From assembly GCA_910574455.1 (NCBI GenBank), contig CAJSYZ010000007.1:2301773-2365772 (forward strand): a stretch of DNA of 64,000 nucleotides, given 5' to 3'. The notes under the pieces were generated by a model. The model was given only the letters and a program-made list of their open reading frames with translations. It was not told the origin of the DNA and ran no database searches. The translations under genes were made by a program, and so were the position numbers. The DNA comes from Trichaptum fuscoviolaceum. Lineage: Eukaryota > Basidiomycota > Agaricomycetes > Hymenochaetales > Trichaptaceae. Of this stretch, positions 34,600 to 45,792 are shown one piece after another (positions within the stretch are counted from its first letter, which is position 1; every line of letters starts with the position of its first letter).

Positions 34600-36762
34600 C
34601 TATAAAAAATCGGACCAGGAAAAATTTGAACTGGTCGACGATTGATGCGTTAAGTGGTGGCTGCCAGGAGTATGGGTCGCCGTCTTTTCCTTCGATGCAT
34701 CCTCCGACACATCCACAGCCTCGAACTCATCCTTTCCATTTCCCTTTCCTTCCTTTCCCTTTCCCTTTCCCTTTCCCTTTCCCTTTCCCTTTCCCTTTCC
34801 CTTTCCCTTTCCCTTTCCCTTTCCCTTTCCCTTTCCCTTTCCCTTTCCCTTTCCCTTTCCCTTTCCCTTTCCCTTTCCTTTCCTTTCCCTTTCCCTTCCC
34901 CTTTCCTTCATCATTTCCCTTCGCATACGCCTCTGTCAGCTCTAACTCTGCCAAGGACTTGGTGATGTCGACAATCAGGTCGTCGAATAGATGCCTTGGA
35001 ATGATAGCAATGTCATTAGACAGGATTGTCGCTGGGCCCTGAGCTATGCCACTCATGCCGACTTCGCCTGTACGTCGTCCTTCCTTTAGCTTCTTGCCCG
35101 GCCCAGGTGATAGGGTCGCGAACTTCATGTAGAGTTGTTCAACCTTGTTCAAAAAATTTCGAATCATAAAACCACTTTCGCCAGTAACGTCATAAGGGAT
35201 GACCTGTTTTGGAGAGAAGAATCCTTTCTCTAATGGGAACGCAATTATGAAGCTTTTCATGACGACTACCCTATTGTCCTCGCAGAGGGTGCGTATTTTA
35301 CTGCTGGCTTTGGCGGCTTCGTTCTGGGTGAGATCCTGTGAGCTTCATTTGTTTTACGATAGCAGCTCAAAATTGGCTTACCCCTTTGGCGGCTGCCGCA
35401 CTAATCTGTAAGTCGTGTACTGTGTATACAAGACCCTTCACTGTCTCCTGCAAACACTTGTAAGTCCCAGCCATCTCCTCGAGTGTCACTTTGTCCGCCT
35501 TCGAGTCCAATTCCTCAGTCACATCAACGAATGCGTCGTCAATAGCCCGTATATGTCCTACAATCCGCTGTTCCTTTTCTAGTGACTGCTTTCGATAATT
35601 TTCCAGGTTAGTGAGCCTGCGCGAAGTCACGGCGAAGAGACTCTCCTGAGCTGAAGCTCTCGCGATTAGGGTGTAATCTTGAGCGAGCTGTTTCTTTAGA
35701 GCTTCAATAGCGTCCTCATGCTTTTTCAATTGCTCCTCATGTATATCCTTCTCCTTGTGAAGCTGGAGTGAGTCAGTCGCCCGGCTGAAGTTGGCTTCTG
35801 AGAGGTTTGATTCGACATTTGAGATAAGTTTTTTGGTTTTCATCAACTCATTCTGCAAAAGCTTTAATTGCTCCTGATCACTGTCCCGCTTATTTATCAG
35901 GAGTTCCCTATGCCTCCGTTCGAAATCTTCCTTTTCATCTCGAAGCCTTCTTTCTTTCTCCTCAGTGTCGATCCGAAGTTGCTCTAGCTCTTTCATAGAG
36001 GCTAAGGCCTTCATGATATCGTCGTAGGGGGAACGGCCGATGTGTTTGTGGATGTTGCTGCCACTGTCAGATGATCAGAATCGGATGCGTACTCAGGCTG
36101 GCGCCGTAACTCACGACTCAGATACGTCAGCTTCATGTTCCGACACCTTCAAGTTCAAGTTTCCGGCCTCACTGGCATGTAATTCCGTGACTTCGCCACT
36201 TGATGCGTGCATTCCAAATTCAAGAATGGTCAGACTCGGACGCGCACTCAGGCTGATACCGTTACTCACGACTCGGATTCGGCGTCAGCTTCCAGCACTG
36301 GCACCTTACTGGTACTAGCCTCACAGTCACTAGCAGCCTGAGCGGTATGTGATTCCAAGACTTCGCCACTGCCAGTGGGCCAAATTTAAGAGTCAGAATC
36401 AGGCGCATAGTAATCAGGCTGAGACCGTCACTCACGGTTTGTCCGGAAGTCCGTTTGCGATTATTACAGCTGCGCGTGCTGCTAGGTCTGTCTTTTTTGT
36501 TCCGGGTTTCTCCACCCATGCTTGCAAGATGAATTTTATACGGTCAAGGACGTTTGCCAAGTAAATATCCTCCTTCGCAACGGGGTGTGAACCCAATCCT
36601 ATACTAGCCGCTGTTTTTAGTAAAGGAATGGAAATTAGTAGTGAATATTTCAGACAACTGTCAGTATACCATGACGATATACGGACCATTAACAATATGG
36701 TGAGCCCTACTATCAGCGTTTCCTGTGCCGGACATAAATACGTTGAAAGTATCTGATGCCAT
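34600..36762 (-). CDS. coiled-coil cargo protein with Lys-Gly repeat tract
   Basis: Starts at 36762 (MASDTFNVFMSGTGN). Exon 2 (about 36613-36439) has AKEDIYLANVLDRIKFILQA; then two short exons ending in EADAESES and EADVSES; then a long exon (about 36059-35389) that is heptad-rich coiled coil (EELRI..., KRDSDQEQLKLLQNELMKTK); the exon from about 35336 encodes a conserved-looking domain (VIPYDVTGESGFMIRNFLNK) and runs into (KG)n. In this frame the tract ends at a stop at 34727; the adjacent frame continues coherently to 34600 and possibly into 34531-33638. All four introns before the coiled coil that I could phase are phase 2. No family recognised. Confidence 0.5.
34735..34908. repeat. (CCCTTT)n hexanucleotide tract (~20 pure copies)
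   Basis: Pure CCCTTT units from about 34756 to 34878, flanked by imperfect units (TTCCTT, CCCTTCCCC) whose lengths are not multiples of three. On the - strand it is GGGAAA and encodes Lys-Gly in the sense frame of the coiled-coil gene. Frame before and after the tract differs by one. Confidence 0.95.
36042..36445 (-). repeat. reiterated intron + mini-exon cassettes (about 150-165 bp, two full and one partial)
   Basis: Reading the - strand, each unit opens with a donor GTGAGT(G/A/T)ACGG then CAGCCTGA, TCTGA, a GGCGAAGTC stretch, GGAAT(T/C)ACAT(G/A)CC, and ends in a mini-exon with CTGACG...GAGTC before the next donor. With acceptors at ggctag|TACC, tgccag|TGAG and tgacag|TGGC all exons are open and every intron is phase 2. 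Confidence 0.75.
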
Positions 36763-38099
36763 GTTCAAGTTGATGTTTTTTCTGCTATGTATTGATAAAA
36801 GTTGCGGCGGGCTGGGGCACAGAGACAGCCAGCGCAGTTTAGTTCAAGTTTCAGGTTCAATTTGACTCTGGATGGGTATTGGGTTACTGCTAAAGCCTAG
36901 TCCGGACGCTCACTACTAGTAGTAGCAGGCTGAAGTTCAAGGACTCGGAGTTGCCACTGGCACTGGTGACTGCGAGTCGGAGTCACCGTGACGCACGCGG
37001 CGGTGACGAGTCAGCGGTTCAAGTTCAACTTGAATCTGGCTGCCAGTGGCAGCTACTACTACTACTACTATACTACTACTAGTAGTAGTACTACTAGTAC
37101 TAGTAGTGCACGGCGCCGGTGACTCAGCACGACTTTGAAGTTCAAGTTGCTGCTGGCAACGGCCCGTTTCGAACTCCGGACAGGAAGTCCCCTGTCACTG
37201 CCAGTGCCTGCCAGCCTGCTAGTGAGTGCCAGTGAGTGACAATCTCCGAGTCTACCACTGTTAGTAATACTACTAGTAGTAGTATTAGTAGTATTAGAGC
37301 TCTAGTTGTAGTACTAAAATACATACATGTGCGGAACATCCGATTCGGCTCTGAACAAGTTCCGGCCACTGGCACTGGCAGACGATCTTCAAGGCCTGGC
37401 TGAGCTTCAGTTGAGGAGGGCCGGTGACAAGCACAATGATATGGGCTTCGTAAGTAGTTGCGACAGATGGGGCAGAATCCGGGTTCTTGAGAGCTGAACC
37501 GACATCCAGAAGTAGAGGGGATTCAAGGCCTGACACACCTGAGTTCGGATAGCAAGAGAGCGCCGGAAGGGCCTACTACTACTACTACTACTATAGTACT
37601 ACTACTACTAGTAGTACTAGGCCAACACCGGCAGCCTCACTCACTGGGCTGGCAGGCTGACCTGATCCCGGGCCGGGTCCTGCCAGTGGCAGTGGCAGTG
37701 GCACAAACTTGAACGTGGCTCAAATTGTCCCGATATAATGAAGGACCAAGTCGCCAGAGGCCTTTATCGAGGGTCCCACAAATCGGCAGTCTGCTGAGTT
37801 TCCGCTGAGTGAGAGTTCACTAAAGTTAGTACTAGTAAGTTAGTAACTACCGCCTGTCATCATTCACTCACACCAATGTGACTGGCACTGGTACTCACTG
37901 GCAGGCTCAGCCTGAGGATGATGACCGATGATGCCCCTATAGATCCACGCTGTTCACACGGCGCTTAAACTTGAACCATCCTTCGTCAACAAGCCTTGCT
38001 TTTCTTTCAATTACTACTCTCCGCCGCTGGTAGTGGCACGCCATTACTGGTATTTCTTACCATTGAGGCTCGAAGTTAGGTTACTGTCAAACTCCCAGC
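36763..38099. other. spacer with palindromic words and a long hairpin
   Basis: No gene. 36900-37130 is a near-continuous string of words (AGTAGTAG, CAGGCTGA, AAGTTCAA, GACTCGGAG, CCACTGGCACTGG, GGCGCC). A GGCCTA...TAGGCC palindrome spans 37570-37624. Further words at 37680-37700 and 37880-37910. Confidence 0.5.
37570..37624. repeat. imperfect 55-bp palindrome of TACTAC/GTAGTA units
   Basis: GGCCTACTACTACTACTAC at the left end and its inverse ...GTAGTACTAGGCC at the right end, centred near a CTATAG/ACTAGT core. Capable of forming a long hairpin. Confidence 0.7.
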
Positions 38100-39966
38100 A
38101 TGTCAAGTTCCGAACGCGGGGACGAAACTTCAGGCTCTCGCTCGGATACAGATGACGAGTCAGTCTCTAGCCCGGATACAGATGATGAGCAGAGCGTTTC
38201 AGAATTCACCATACCTGGTACTCGCGACAGTAGTAGCTCAAAGCGCTCGATTGTCGATGGGTCCGACTCCGAGTCTGGCACCGACTGCGAACAGGATGCA
38301 TTTCTCGAACTTATCGATTTCGGTAGGGATCATATTGCTTACTTACTACGCAGCTTGGCTTATCTTTGGTGAATTGACAGAGGACTTACCCCGAGGCTTT
38401 CAGTCAAAACTATTTATCGATAGCACCGTGGTCCAATCAATCGTCAAAAGTTTGTCGTCCAAGATAAAGCGTGCAGACCGCGTCGGATTCTCGTCGGAGG
38501 ACTTTCAGGAAACGCTTCACCTGGCTGAGCGCCTAGGGATGTGCTTTGATTCAGCAAATATGAGGATCCTTAAGAGGGATAGGGAGATTCAAGCTCTGCG
38601 GAGAAAGATGGAGAGGGCGATAGATCAGCTTGAGTCCAATACATTTCAGTACACGGACATGCTCTTCAAACTCACTGAAGAGCTAGCGATCTTCAAGCAT
38701 CACATGGTAAGCCCAGGCTGCATCTTGGACTTGAAATAAACTCTGACTTAATCATTTCTAACTTCTCGTCCTATTCTTCTCGGTGATATACAGTCTGAGC
38801 CGCTTCATCTGCTTATCAACAAACGTGTGGATGAATTCAGACTTGCTGTCGCCACAGCCTTCATATCTGTTCTTCCCGGCGCATTTCCGTCAAGAAAACT
38901 CTCCAATATTTTTACTGGGGGCGTCATCTGGGACTACTTTTTGACTTGCTTAGTAACCCATTATCATTCACACCATACGATCCTGCGCTGGCAAATTCGA
39001 CTTGAGGATAGTAAGGAGCTCGGCAATCGTTGGATACAGACGAAATCTGTCTTCTCTGCGATAAGGATTGACATCAAAGACACAGAGCTCGGGAGAAATA
39101 TTCGTCATGAACTCGCTACTCAATTGAAGCACTTTACGACAGTCATGGCTATGAATCTCGAAAGATCTGAACGCAAACCCCGAAATCCCAGGCTTGCGCT
39201 TAAGTTCTTCCTGCCCCTTCTTATTTGGTCCTATAACGAATGCAAGGATTGGGTAGCCGCCTTAGACGAATGCAGTTCGGGACAACAGTCAGAGTCGACC
39301 AACATTCGACTCTCGGAAACAGAAGTCAATTGTTCTGCCACTCAGACGAAGGCTGTCTTTCAAGCCGGAACAGCACGTGATGCACGGCGTCAATGGAAAC
39401 GTGAACTTGAACGTGCCGGTGGAGAGGGTGCTCTGTCCGACATTCAACAACTCATTCAGAAGTCAATGGATATTCTTGGCGCCGACTCGGCTGACGGCGT
39501 AGCATCCTCGTTGAAGATAAATCGACAACTCCTGCGCAAATATGGAGACCGTTCGGCCATCCTGAGCAGGTTCAATTGGATCAGGAAATGCTTAATTATC
39601 CTCTCTGACGACTTGCTCTTGGATATGCTCCTCAAAAATGATGGTGCAATGCGTCGGTTTACGATGAAGATGGATGCCTCTCAAATAGGGATTATCGAAG
39701 CGAGTCAGGGCATTGGACGATTTGACAATGCCGATTACAAAGATACAGACGAGGAAAATCTGGACAGGTCCACCCACTTGTTCCTCAAGGATATCGAGCA
39801 CATGGAGCATCTTGAAGCCCTTGTTCCGACAGAAGAGAATATTGACTCTCTCGTCTTGAAAACAGTCAACGATCTACTTCATGAGTATGGTCCATTCTAT
39901 TTAACGGATTATGGAATCCTATTTGCTCTTCTCGACAAATTGGACCCTATCCCACACCAGTACTGA
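38100..39966 (+). CDS. uncharacterised 573-aa cargo protein with acidic Ser/Asp N-terminus
   Basis: Three exons (38100-38322, 38381-38706, 38794-39966), all in frame. The first ~60 residues are a disordered acidic stretch (SDTDDESVSSPDTDDEQSVS) with casein-kinase-type sites; residues ~110-185 form a coiled coil (MRILKRDREIQALRRKME); the rest is helical (VIWDYFLTCLVTHYHSH, KFFLPLLIWSYNECKDW). No catalytic motif or known domain recognised. One exon-1 stretch (GTCCGACTCCGAGTCTGGC) is itself one of the element's palindromic words, so coding sequence shares the vocabulary. Only + strand gene of the left half of the element. Confidence 0.7.
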
Positions 39967-41234
39967 TATAAGTACGGCAGTGTACTAGCTGACGGTTACA
40001 AATCGATCCATTGGTCACCGGCACACCATTTTGGCTGAGGCCCAAGGACAAGTTTTTTTTCGTTCATGGACAAATATTATGTTTAAGGATTTGTACTCTT
40101 ACTATTTAATGGTTTACTCTATGGTGATCCACTTACTCTTCTCTCTTCAGACTCTACTCTTTACAAGTCAGCTCTGTACTATAAGTACTAGTATTCAAGT
40201 TAGAAACCACTACCGCCAATAAATCTTCTTGAATATGACAAAATAATATTTAATAATATTCATATACTTATCTTTATGACAGGTGCTCAACATGAACTTG
40301 AAGTCGTAGTACTACAGTACTACTACTCAGCCTAGTAGTGGTACATTTTGAAGTTTAAAGTACTCATATTCAAGTTTTTTTTTTGATATTTCATACTATG
40401 CAAGTCGGGAACTGCAGTGATACACCACTATCAGCCTGAGGCTACTCAATCATCCTCCATCATATCTACGCTTTCCTCTGAAGCGCTTCATGTGTACTAT
40501 GTAGTATACAGTATTACTACTATGCTAATCGTACTATTTGTAACTTCAAGTTCAAAACATAGCTAACTTGGAGAGGAAAGCATGCCTCTTTCCGGATGCC
40601 AATGGGGAACTTCTGGCCTGAGGTAGGTCACTGGCATGATCCGACTCGGCGAGTCAGTTCGAGCTTGAGTCCGCTGATGGCAATGTGAGCTTCTCGAGAG
40701 TTTGTTTTTTACTAGGTCATAACTAGTACTGTCATTTTATTATATCTCAACACTGAATTTGTCGTACTGTTTCAAGTTGTAACTTCGAGCCAACGTACTA
40801 GTAGCTACCAGTGAGTGGAAACTTGAAGCATGCCTCAGGCTCTTTCCGGATTCAAGTTGAGAACTTCCGGCCTGAGGTAGTACTACTACTAGTACTAGTA
40901 GTAGTAGGTCCGAGTCATTGGTTCGAGTCAAATGCCAGTGTTCAACTTGAAAGCACTCAGGCTTTCAAGTTGGATTGGTGTTATGTAAAAAAATTTGTAC
41001 CAATAGTACTGTACTAGTACTAGTACTACTAGTACTACTACTACTGTACTACTCGACGCCGGCGGCCGCCCGGGGAATGATTTCCGACCATCGCACTGAC
41101 TGCAATATTTGGCTACCATCATCTACAACACTGAAGAAGGTCTGTTTTCACATCATTTTCTTTCAGTACCGTAGTATCCTCAATTCATAAGTTTCAATAT
41201 ACTCCGTATGTGCTGAATGAAAAGTTTATGTTTA
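39967..41234. other. AT-rich spacer with palindromic words
   Basis: No gene seen. Words at 40305-40345 (AGTACTACAGTACTACTACT), 40800-40925 (GCCTGAGGTAGTACTACTAC...) and 41005-41060 (GTACTAGTACTAGTACTACT), with TTCAACTTGAAAG copies; repeated sentence-like order GGATTCAAGTTGAGAACTTC-CGGCCTGAGGTAG appears around 40595-40625 and again 40850-40880. Confidence 0.5.
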
Positions 41235-44200
41235 TCACTGTCTATTTTCGTACAAAGATTCGTGCATGTGCATGTCAGCAAATCGGTTAACATAGAATCT
41301 ATCATAAAAGTCCAGGGACTTCTCAGGTGTCAATGACTTCGGCGGACATTCATCACCCTTTGGAACCCCAAGGAGGGGAGCCAAACGAAAGATGTCCCCT
41401 ATACCTATCACCAATAGCTTCGGAGCCTTGCAGTCACGGTGATAGTGACGTCTGCCACTGGCATTCACACCAGAACAGCATTCAACACAGGCGGTAGAGG
41501 TCTCTAACTCATATTCCGGCTCGACAATCCACATACTTGTTTTTGGGTCAGGCGAGTCTCCAACACGCTTGAACAATTGGACGAGAGCGCAGTCCTGATG
41601 CTCCCCTTTAGCGGTGAAGGAAAAAAGAAGCATAACCCGGGCAACTCTCATTCCTGAAAACCCCTTTTTGCGGGGGCTAACTCGAACAAGGACTGCGTCA
41701 TGTCTTGCTTTTCCGCGCCAAGAGGGATTGGACCTGATCACCTCCCTCATTGCTTGTTCTATTGGGATCGATTCACCACGGTAGGCAAAGAAAGCGGTGG
41801 CTGAATGGAAAATTGAGAAGTCATTGTTCATGTCCAATTCAGCTGTTGGTTCGGCTCTGCCAGAGGAGCCCCTTAAGTTGGAATTGCGCTTCTCGTACTT
41901 GTTGAATAAGTATTCTTTAATGAGCTGTCGGAGCTGTCGAAGCTCTGGATGGCCTTTTATCGCCGCAAGCGCGTTGAGCTGTTTCGGGTACACCTTACTG
42001 GACTCTGCAAGTATAACAACAGAGAAGTCAGATGTGCAGCACCAAAAGCACGGGTTACTAAGTAATACTAACGTTGTTTCGAAGCCATTAACATCAAGCT
42101 CAAAGGGTCATTTCTGCCGCCCAAGCGAAGCTGGCATTCTACGCTATGAACCGCACCACACTGGGGCTCATCCACTGAACTTCCGGAATCCTCCAGGTCA
42201 GCAATTTCGATTTGCTCTTGGTTGCCCACAATGTCATCGAAGAAGTCCTCTGTATCATCGGCTGCCCCTGTTGTTTGTACGCCATGATGTTGCATCTGCT
42301 CCCTCTGGGTTGGGGCCTTCTCGGCGTCATCCGTCTTTGACTCTGACATATTTTTCCGCAAAACGTCTCGCAAGGCATTCCACATAGCCTCAGCCAGCGT
42401 ATCGTCCAGCAGTCCACGCCTTTTGAAGTCTGCCCTCGACGCAATAAGTTTGCTGAGTCGTTGGTTTGCTGTGATCATCTGTCCCAAAGGATCATTTCTG
42501 TTCGAGCGCCGCCATGTCTCCTTGACCGCGTGAATGTGTTTATTTTCTGTTATAGACGAACACAATCCGCTAGGAGCAGCAAAGAGAGGGATCATTGTTG
42601 GATAATGGACCATGGCATGTTGTCGTGGCAGTGAAAAATTATCCCGGATGCCCTTTGCTATGAATATTTGCCGATATTGATGATAGTGATCCAGAGAGGC
42701 TTTAATTTGATCAAGATTTGAGGCTGTAATCGTGTACCGACGCACAAGGTAACAGAAGTCCAGAAATGCACTCAATGCATGAATTATATCATCGTGCACA
42801 ATGCCCACAATAGCCGGAAGATACACCTAAGTGGATTGCATCAGATATCAGCAAACCACCGCCTCGAGCGAGATGCAAAGACCACATACTTTCATAAGCG
42901 CCTTTGAATCATTACCTGTCCATTGCTTGAAGCCTCGACCTTCAGGAAATCTGCGAAGACCAGGAAAAGGAGCAGCAACTCTGATTCTACGTGAAAGTTA
43001 GCAATGGTATTCACATTAAACGACTTGTAAGGTAATAGTGCCTTTTATCCACAATATCCAGCTCTGTCGTGGTCATGCACTGGCAAATCCACTCAACAAG
43101 ATGGTCCTTGAACACGCCTTTGATGATTTGGTGCAGCAGGTCCGGAGATATGAGATCGCATATATCTGCGCGCGGAAAGTCATTGGTGAAAGGCTACAGA
43201 ACAACATACAAGTTGCAGAATACGCATCCAGTGAAGAAGTTGAAGTACGTACCACAATATCCTGGTGGAACCCGTACTCTTTCCGGATTGTTGCTCTATT
43301 AATGTTGTTGCCATCTACTTGATCTATCAATTGTTCGTGCAGCTCTTTTGTTCGAGGATTTGAAACAAATTCCAAATTATCTAGGTCCTTGTGAGGTGCT
43401 GTGCATCTATGCCGCCACAGTAAGTCATTGCCTCAGACTCGGATATGATTTTGGGAAAGGACGGTACTTACTTGCAGCACCATCCAGTGCATATTGCGCA
43501 TAGACTCACCTGTTCCGGATAATCGGCTATATACGAGCCGAGTCCGAGAACCGACCTACGCAAGTGACCATCAGGACACCGGAGAATGGTTAACTCAGTG
43601 TTTATGGACATGGCGGTCTTCAGTGAACTCAAGATTTTTGATATAGACGAATGAAAAATTTGATGTCGAAAGCGGCGGAATTCATCTGACTTTTCGTATT
43701 GCCGCTCAGCTGCAAAATGTGTCAGAGCTAATCAAATATTACGGTATGATACACACTCTTTGGTATTGCTAGAAATGCTACAAGCTGGACTGTATTCAAT
43801 TTCTGTGACCGCCGGGCCTTGTTAGATACATTCCCGATGGAGAGATACAACGGATAGTATTCGTTATTTCCAGTTCCGACAGAGACTGTTGTCTTATCGC
43901 TCCCTAAGATCACCGGAACAAACATAGATCCATGGACTGCTTTATCTTCGGCGTAGATCTTGTTCTAGGTCAAGGATAATCAGCATGTTTCCTGCGAGTT
44001 TATGATTCATGACCTACAGCCTGTTCCCAAGCAAAATTTCCGGACATGTAATTTCTGAATACTCGTTCTTTGTCATCAGAGTCCTCCTTCGGCTGATACT
44101 CGCGAAACGGGACATAGTCGAATTCGCCTTCCAACGCCGGATTGTCCACCAAATTCCGGATCACTTCCAGAGGATCCCGATACCATACATCATATTCTTT

Positions 44201-45203
44201 CCTCTTCCATGACTCGGTGTTCTCGTTTGTCGCCTTTTGGCCATTGTCGTCCGTGTAGAAGTTACTAAAGGACTTCCAAGACACATCACCGACTTCCGTA
44301 GCGTCAATGACGGTGTACAAATTTTGTGCGTCTCCATCAAGTAGCGAACTAGTTATACCTAGATCCGAGTCATTGTCAGGCTCTGTCGTATCCAATTCGG
44401 AACATCCGCCAGATTTTACATTCTCCGCCACCTGAATCAGCTGATAAGCCTTCATGATTCCGAGAATTTTTGTTATGTTCCCAGCAGACATTTGCTCTTC
44501 CCGATACAGAAAATCTGCGAGCTCGAAATCTGCTCTGCACGAATAGGGAAACCAGACATTAGACACAGGTTCGTTTCGCGGAATGGGTGGTTCTTCATTT
44601 TCTAAGGAAATTCCTGCCGCATCGCATGGCGTGGCTGCACGGTGTCAGGTGTCAGAGTACTGCAGTAAACCGGGGACAATAAACATGACACGCACCATTC
44701 AAGTATCTGTGATACACCTTCAAGTTATCCTCGCTCTCCTTATAATCTCCAATGTCGGAGTCCAAATCTTCAGAGGATGCGCTACGGCCATCACTTCCGG
44801 TGACAGAATGATGGGACAGAGAATCAGCTCCGTCTAAATCTTGAAGCAGCTCGTCTCGGCCTATGCTAAGCATCGAGATATCCTGCGTAAGTATAGAGAT
44901 GTCGTAATCGTAACTTGAAGAGCCGCAGCCCATTTTATCTTCAAGTTGACCCTCGACCCGGAGTTCGGGGGAGTTCGAGATACTTTTAGGTTCTGGAACT
45001 TGTGCGGGTCGAATGGGTGATGAATCATAACCATAAGCAGCAGGTCCTGATGCAAATGATGATGGATGAGCTGAGTATTCATGTCTTGTTCTTGCGGATT
45101 GATTCTTAAACCTTCTGTCGCAGTCGGAGAAGGTACATCGAATGGATGGGGGGAAGAAATCAGTAAAATGAACGGGTTTGGGCTTTCGCCGTGTTACCGG
45201 CAT
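41235..45203 (-). CDS. Plavaka-type (CACTA-related) DNA transposase
   Basis: Runs from the ATG at 45203 to the stop at 41235 over roughly ten exons, about 1100 aa, apparently intact. N-terminus: a C2H2 finger (CTFSDCDRRFKNQSARTRHE, then H). Then blocks that are hallmarks of the family in Agaricomycetes: YNSRADFELADFLY-like SCRADFELADFLYREEQ, EYDVWYRDP, FVPVILGSDKTTVSVGTGN, EYYPLYLSIGNV, LGLGSYIADYPEQ, PFTNDFPRADI, DLLHQIIKGVFKDHLVEW, LPAIVGIVHDD, FLDFCYLVRR, SLPRQHAMVHY, GLCSSITENKHIHAVKE, and a C-terminal MWIVEPEYE block. Expected activity: TIR recognition and cut-and-paste of the host element. It faces away from the partner gene at 45793 with a shared 589-bp upstream region. Confidence 0.85.
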
Positions 45204-45792
45204 CGACTTGGATGCAACCTATAGTAGTACCTATTAGCAACTTGAAGTCGACTTTTGACTTACTTCGACTTTTGACTTACTAAGTTAGAACATGAATCCC
45301 CAGCCTCAGGCTGAAGCTGTCAACTTGAACTTGAAGTAGCACTGGCAGCGAATCGAGTTCGCCAAGGTGGACTCGCGTAGTAGGAGCTAGTAGTAGTCTA
45401 CCTGGCAGATTTGCTAGTAGTACGGTAGAAGGCTGCGGCTGAGTGCCTTGACTCACTGACTGCCAGTTCCAGTGTCAGGCTTGCCGTCTCGGTCGCCGGA
45501 ATCCGAGTCGGAGTGCAACTTCAAGTTGAAGCCTGCCAGTGCCAGTCTGAGTGAGCCTGAGTGCCAGTGCCAGCGCCAGTGCCAGGTACCGCCGTGACTC
45601 AGGCTCGCTCACTGGCACTCCGAGTCACTGTCAGCCTGAGTGCCAGTGGCAGGCTGGCAGTGGGCGTAAATTTTCCTTGAATAGGCGCCCTCATCTTCAA
45701 CTTGAACTTTAACTTGCACCTTTGACTCTGAGTCGACTCACCATCGATATTCATAGCACCTGCCAGTGTGCCCCTATTACTACTGCACAGGA
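45204..45792. promoter_or_regulatory. divergent promoter region of transposase and partner gene
   Basis: Head-to-head region; 45470-45665 is one of the densest clusters of interrupted palindromes (CACTGGCAC, GCCAGTGCCAG, CTCCGAGTCACTG, CAGCCTGAGTG). Positions suit a regulatory or transposase-binding function, but this is inference. Confidence 0.45.

Noticed and set aside
34626..35042. Long + strand frames made of Phe-Pro/Leu-Ser repeats
   Set aside because: They are translations of the CCCTTT tract in the wrong strand; flanking sequence in these frames is not protein-like and the - strand gene explains the region.
36901..37130. CRISPR-like array
   Set aside because: Repeated words are short, overlapping and self-complementary with no regular repeat/spacer spacing, and the organism is a fungus.
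41235..45203. KDZ (Kyakuja-Dileera-Zisupton) transposase
   Set aside because: Block order and wording (ELADFLYREEQ, EYYPLYLSIGN, IADYPEQ, SLPRQH) fit Plavaka; no TET/JBP dioxygenase gene accompanies it in the window.
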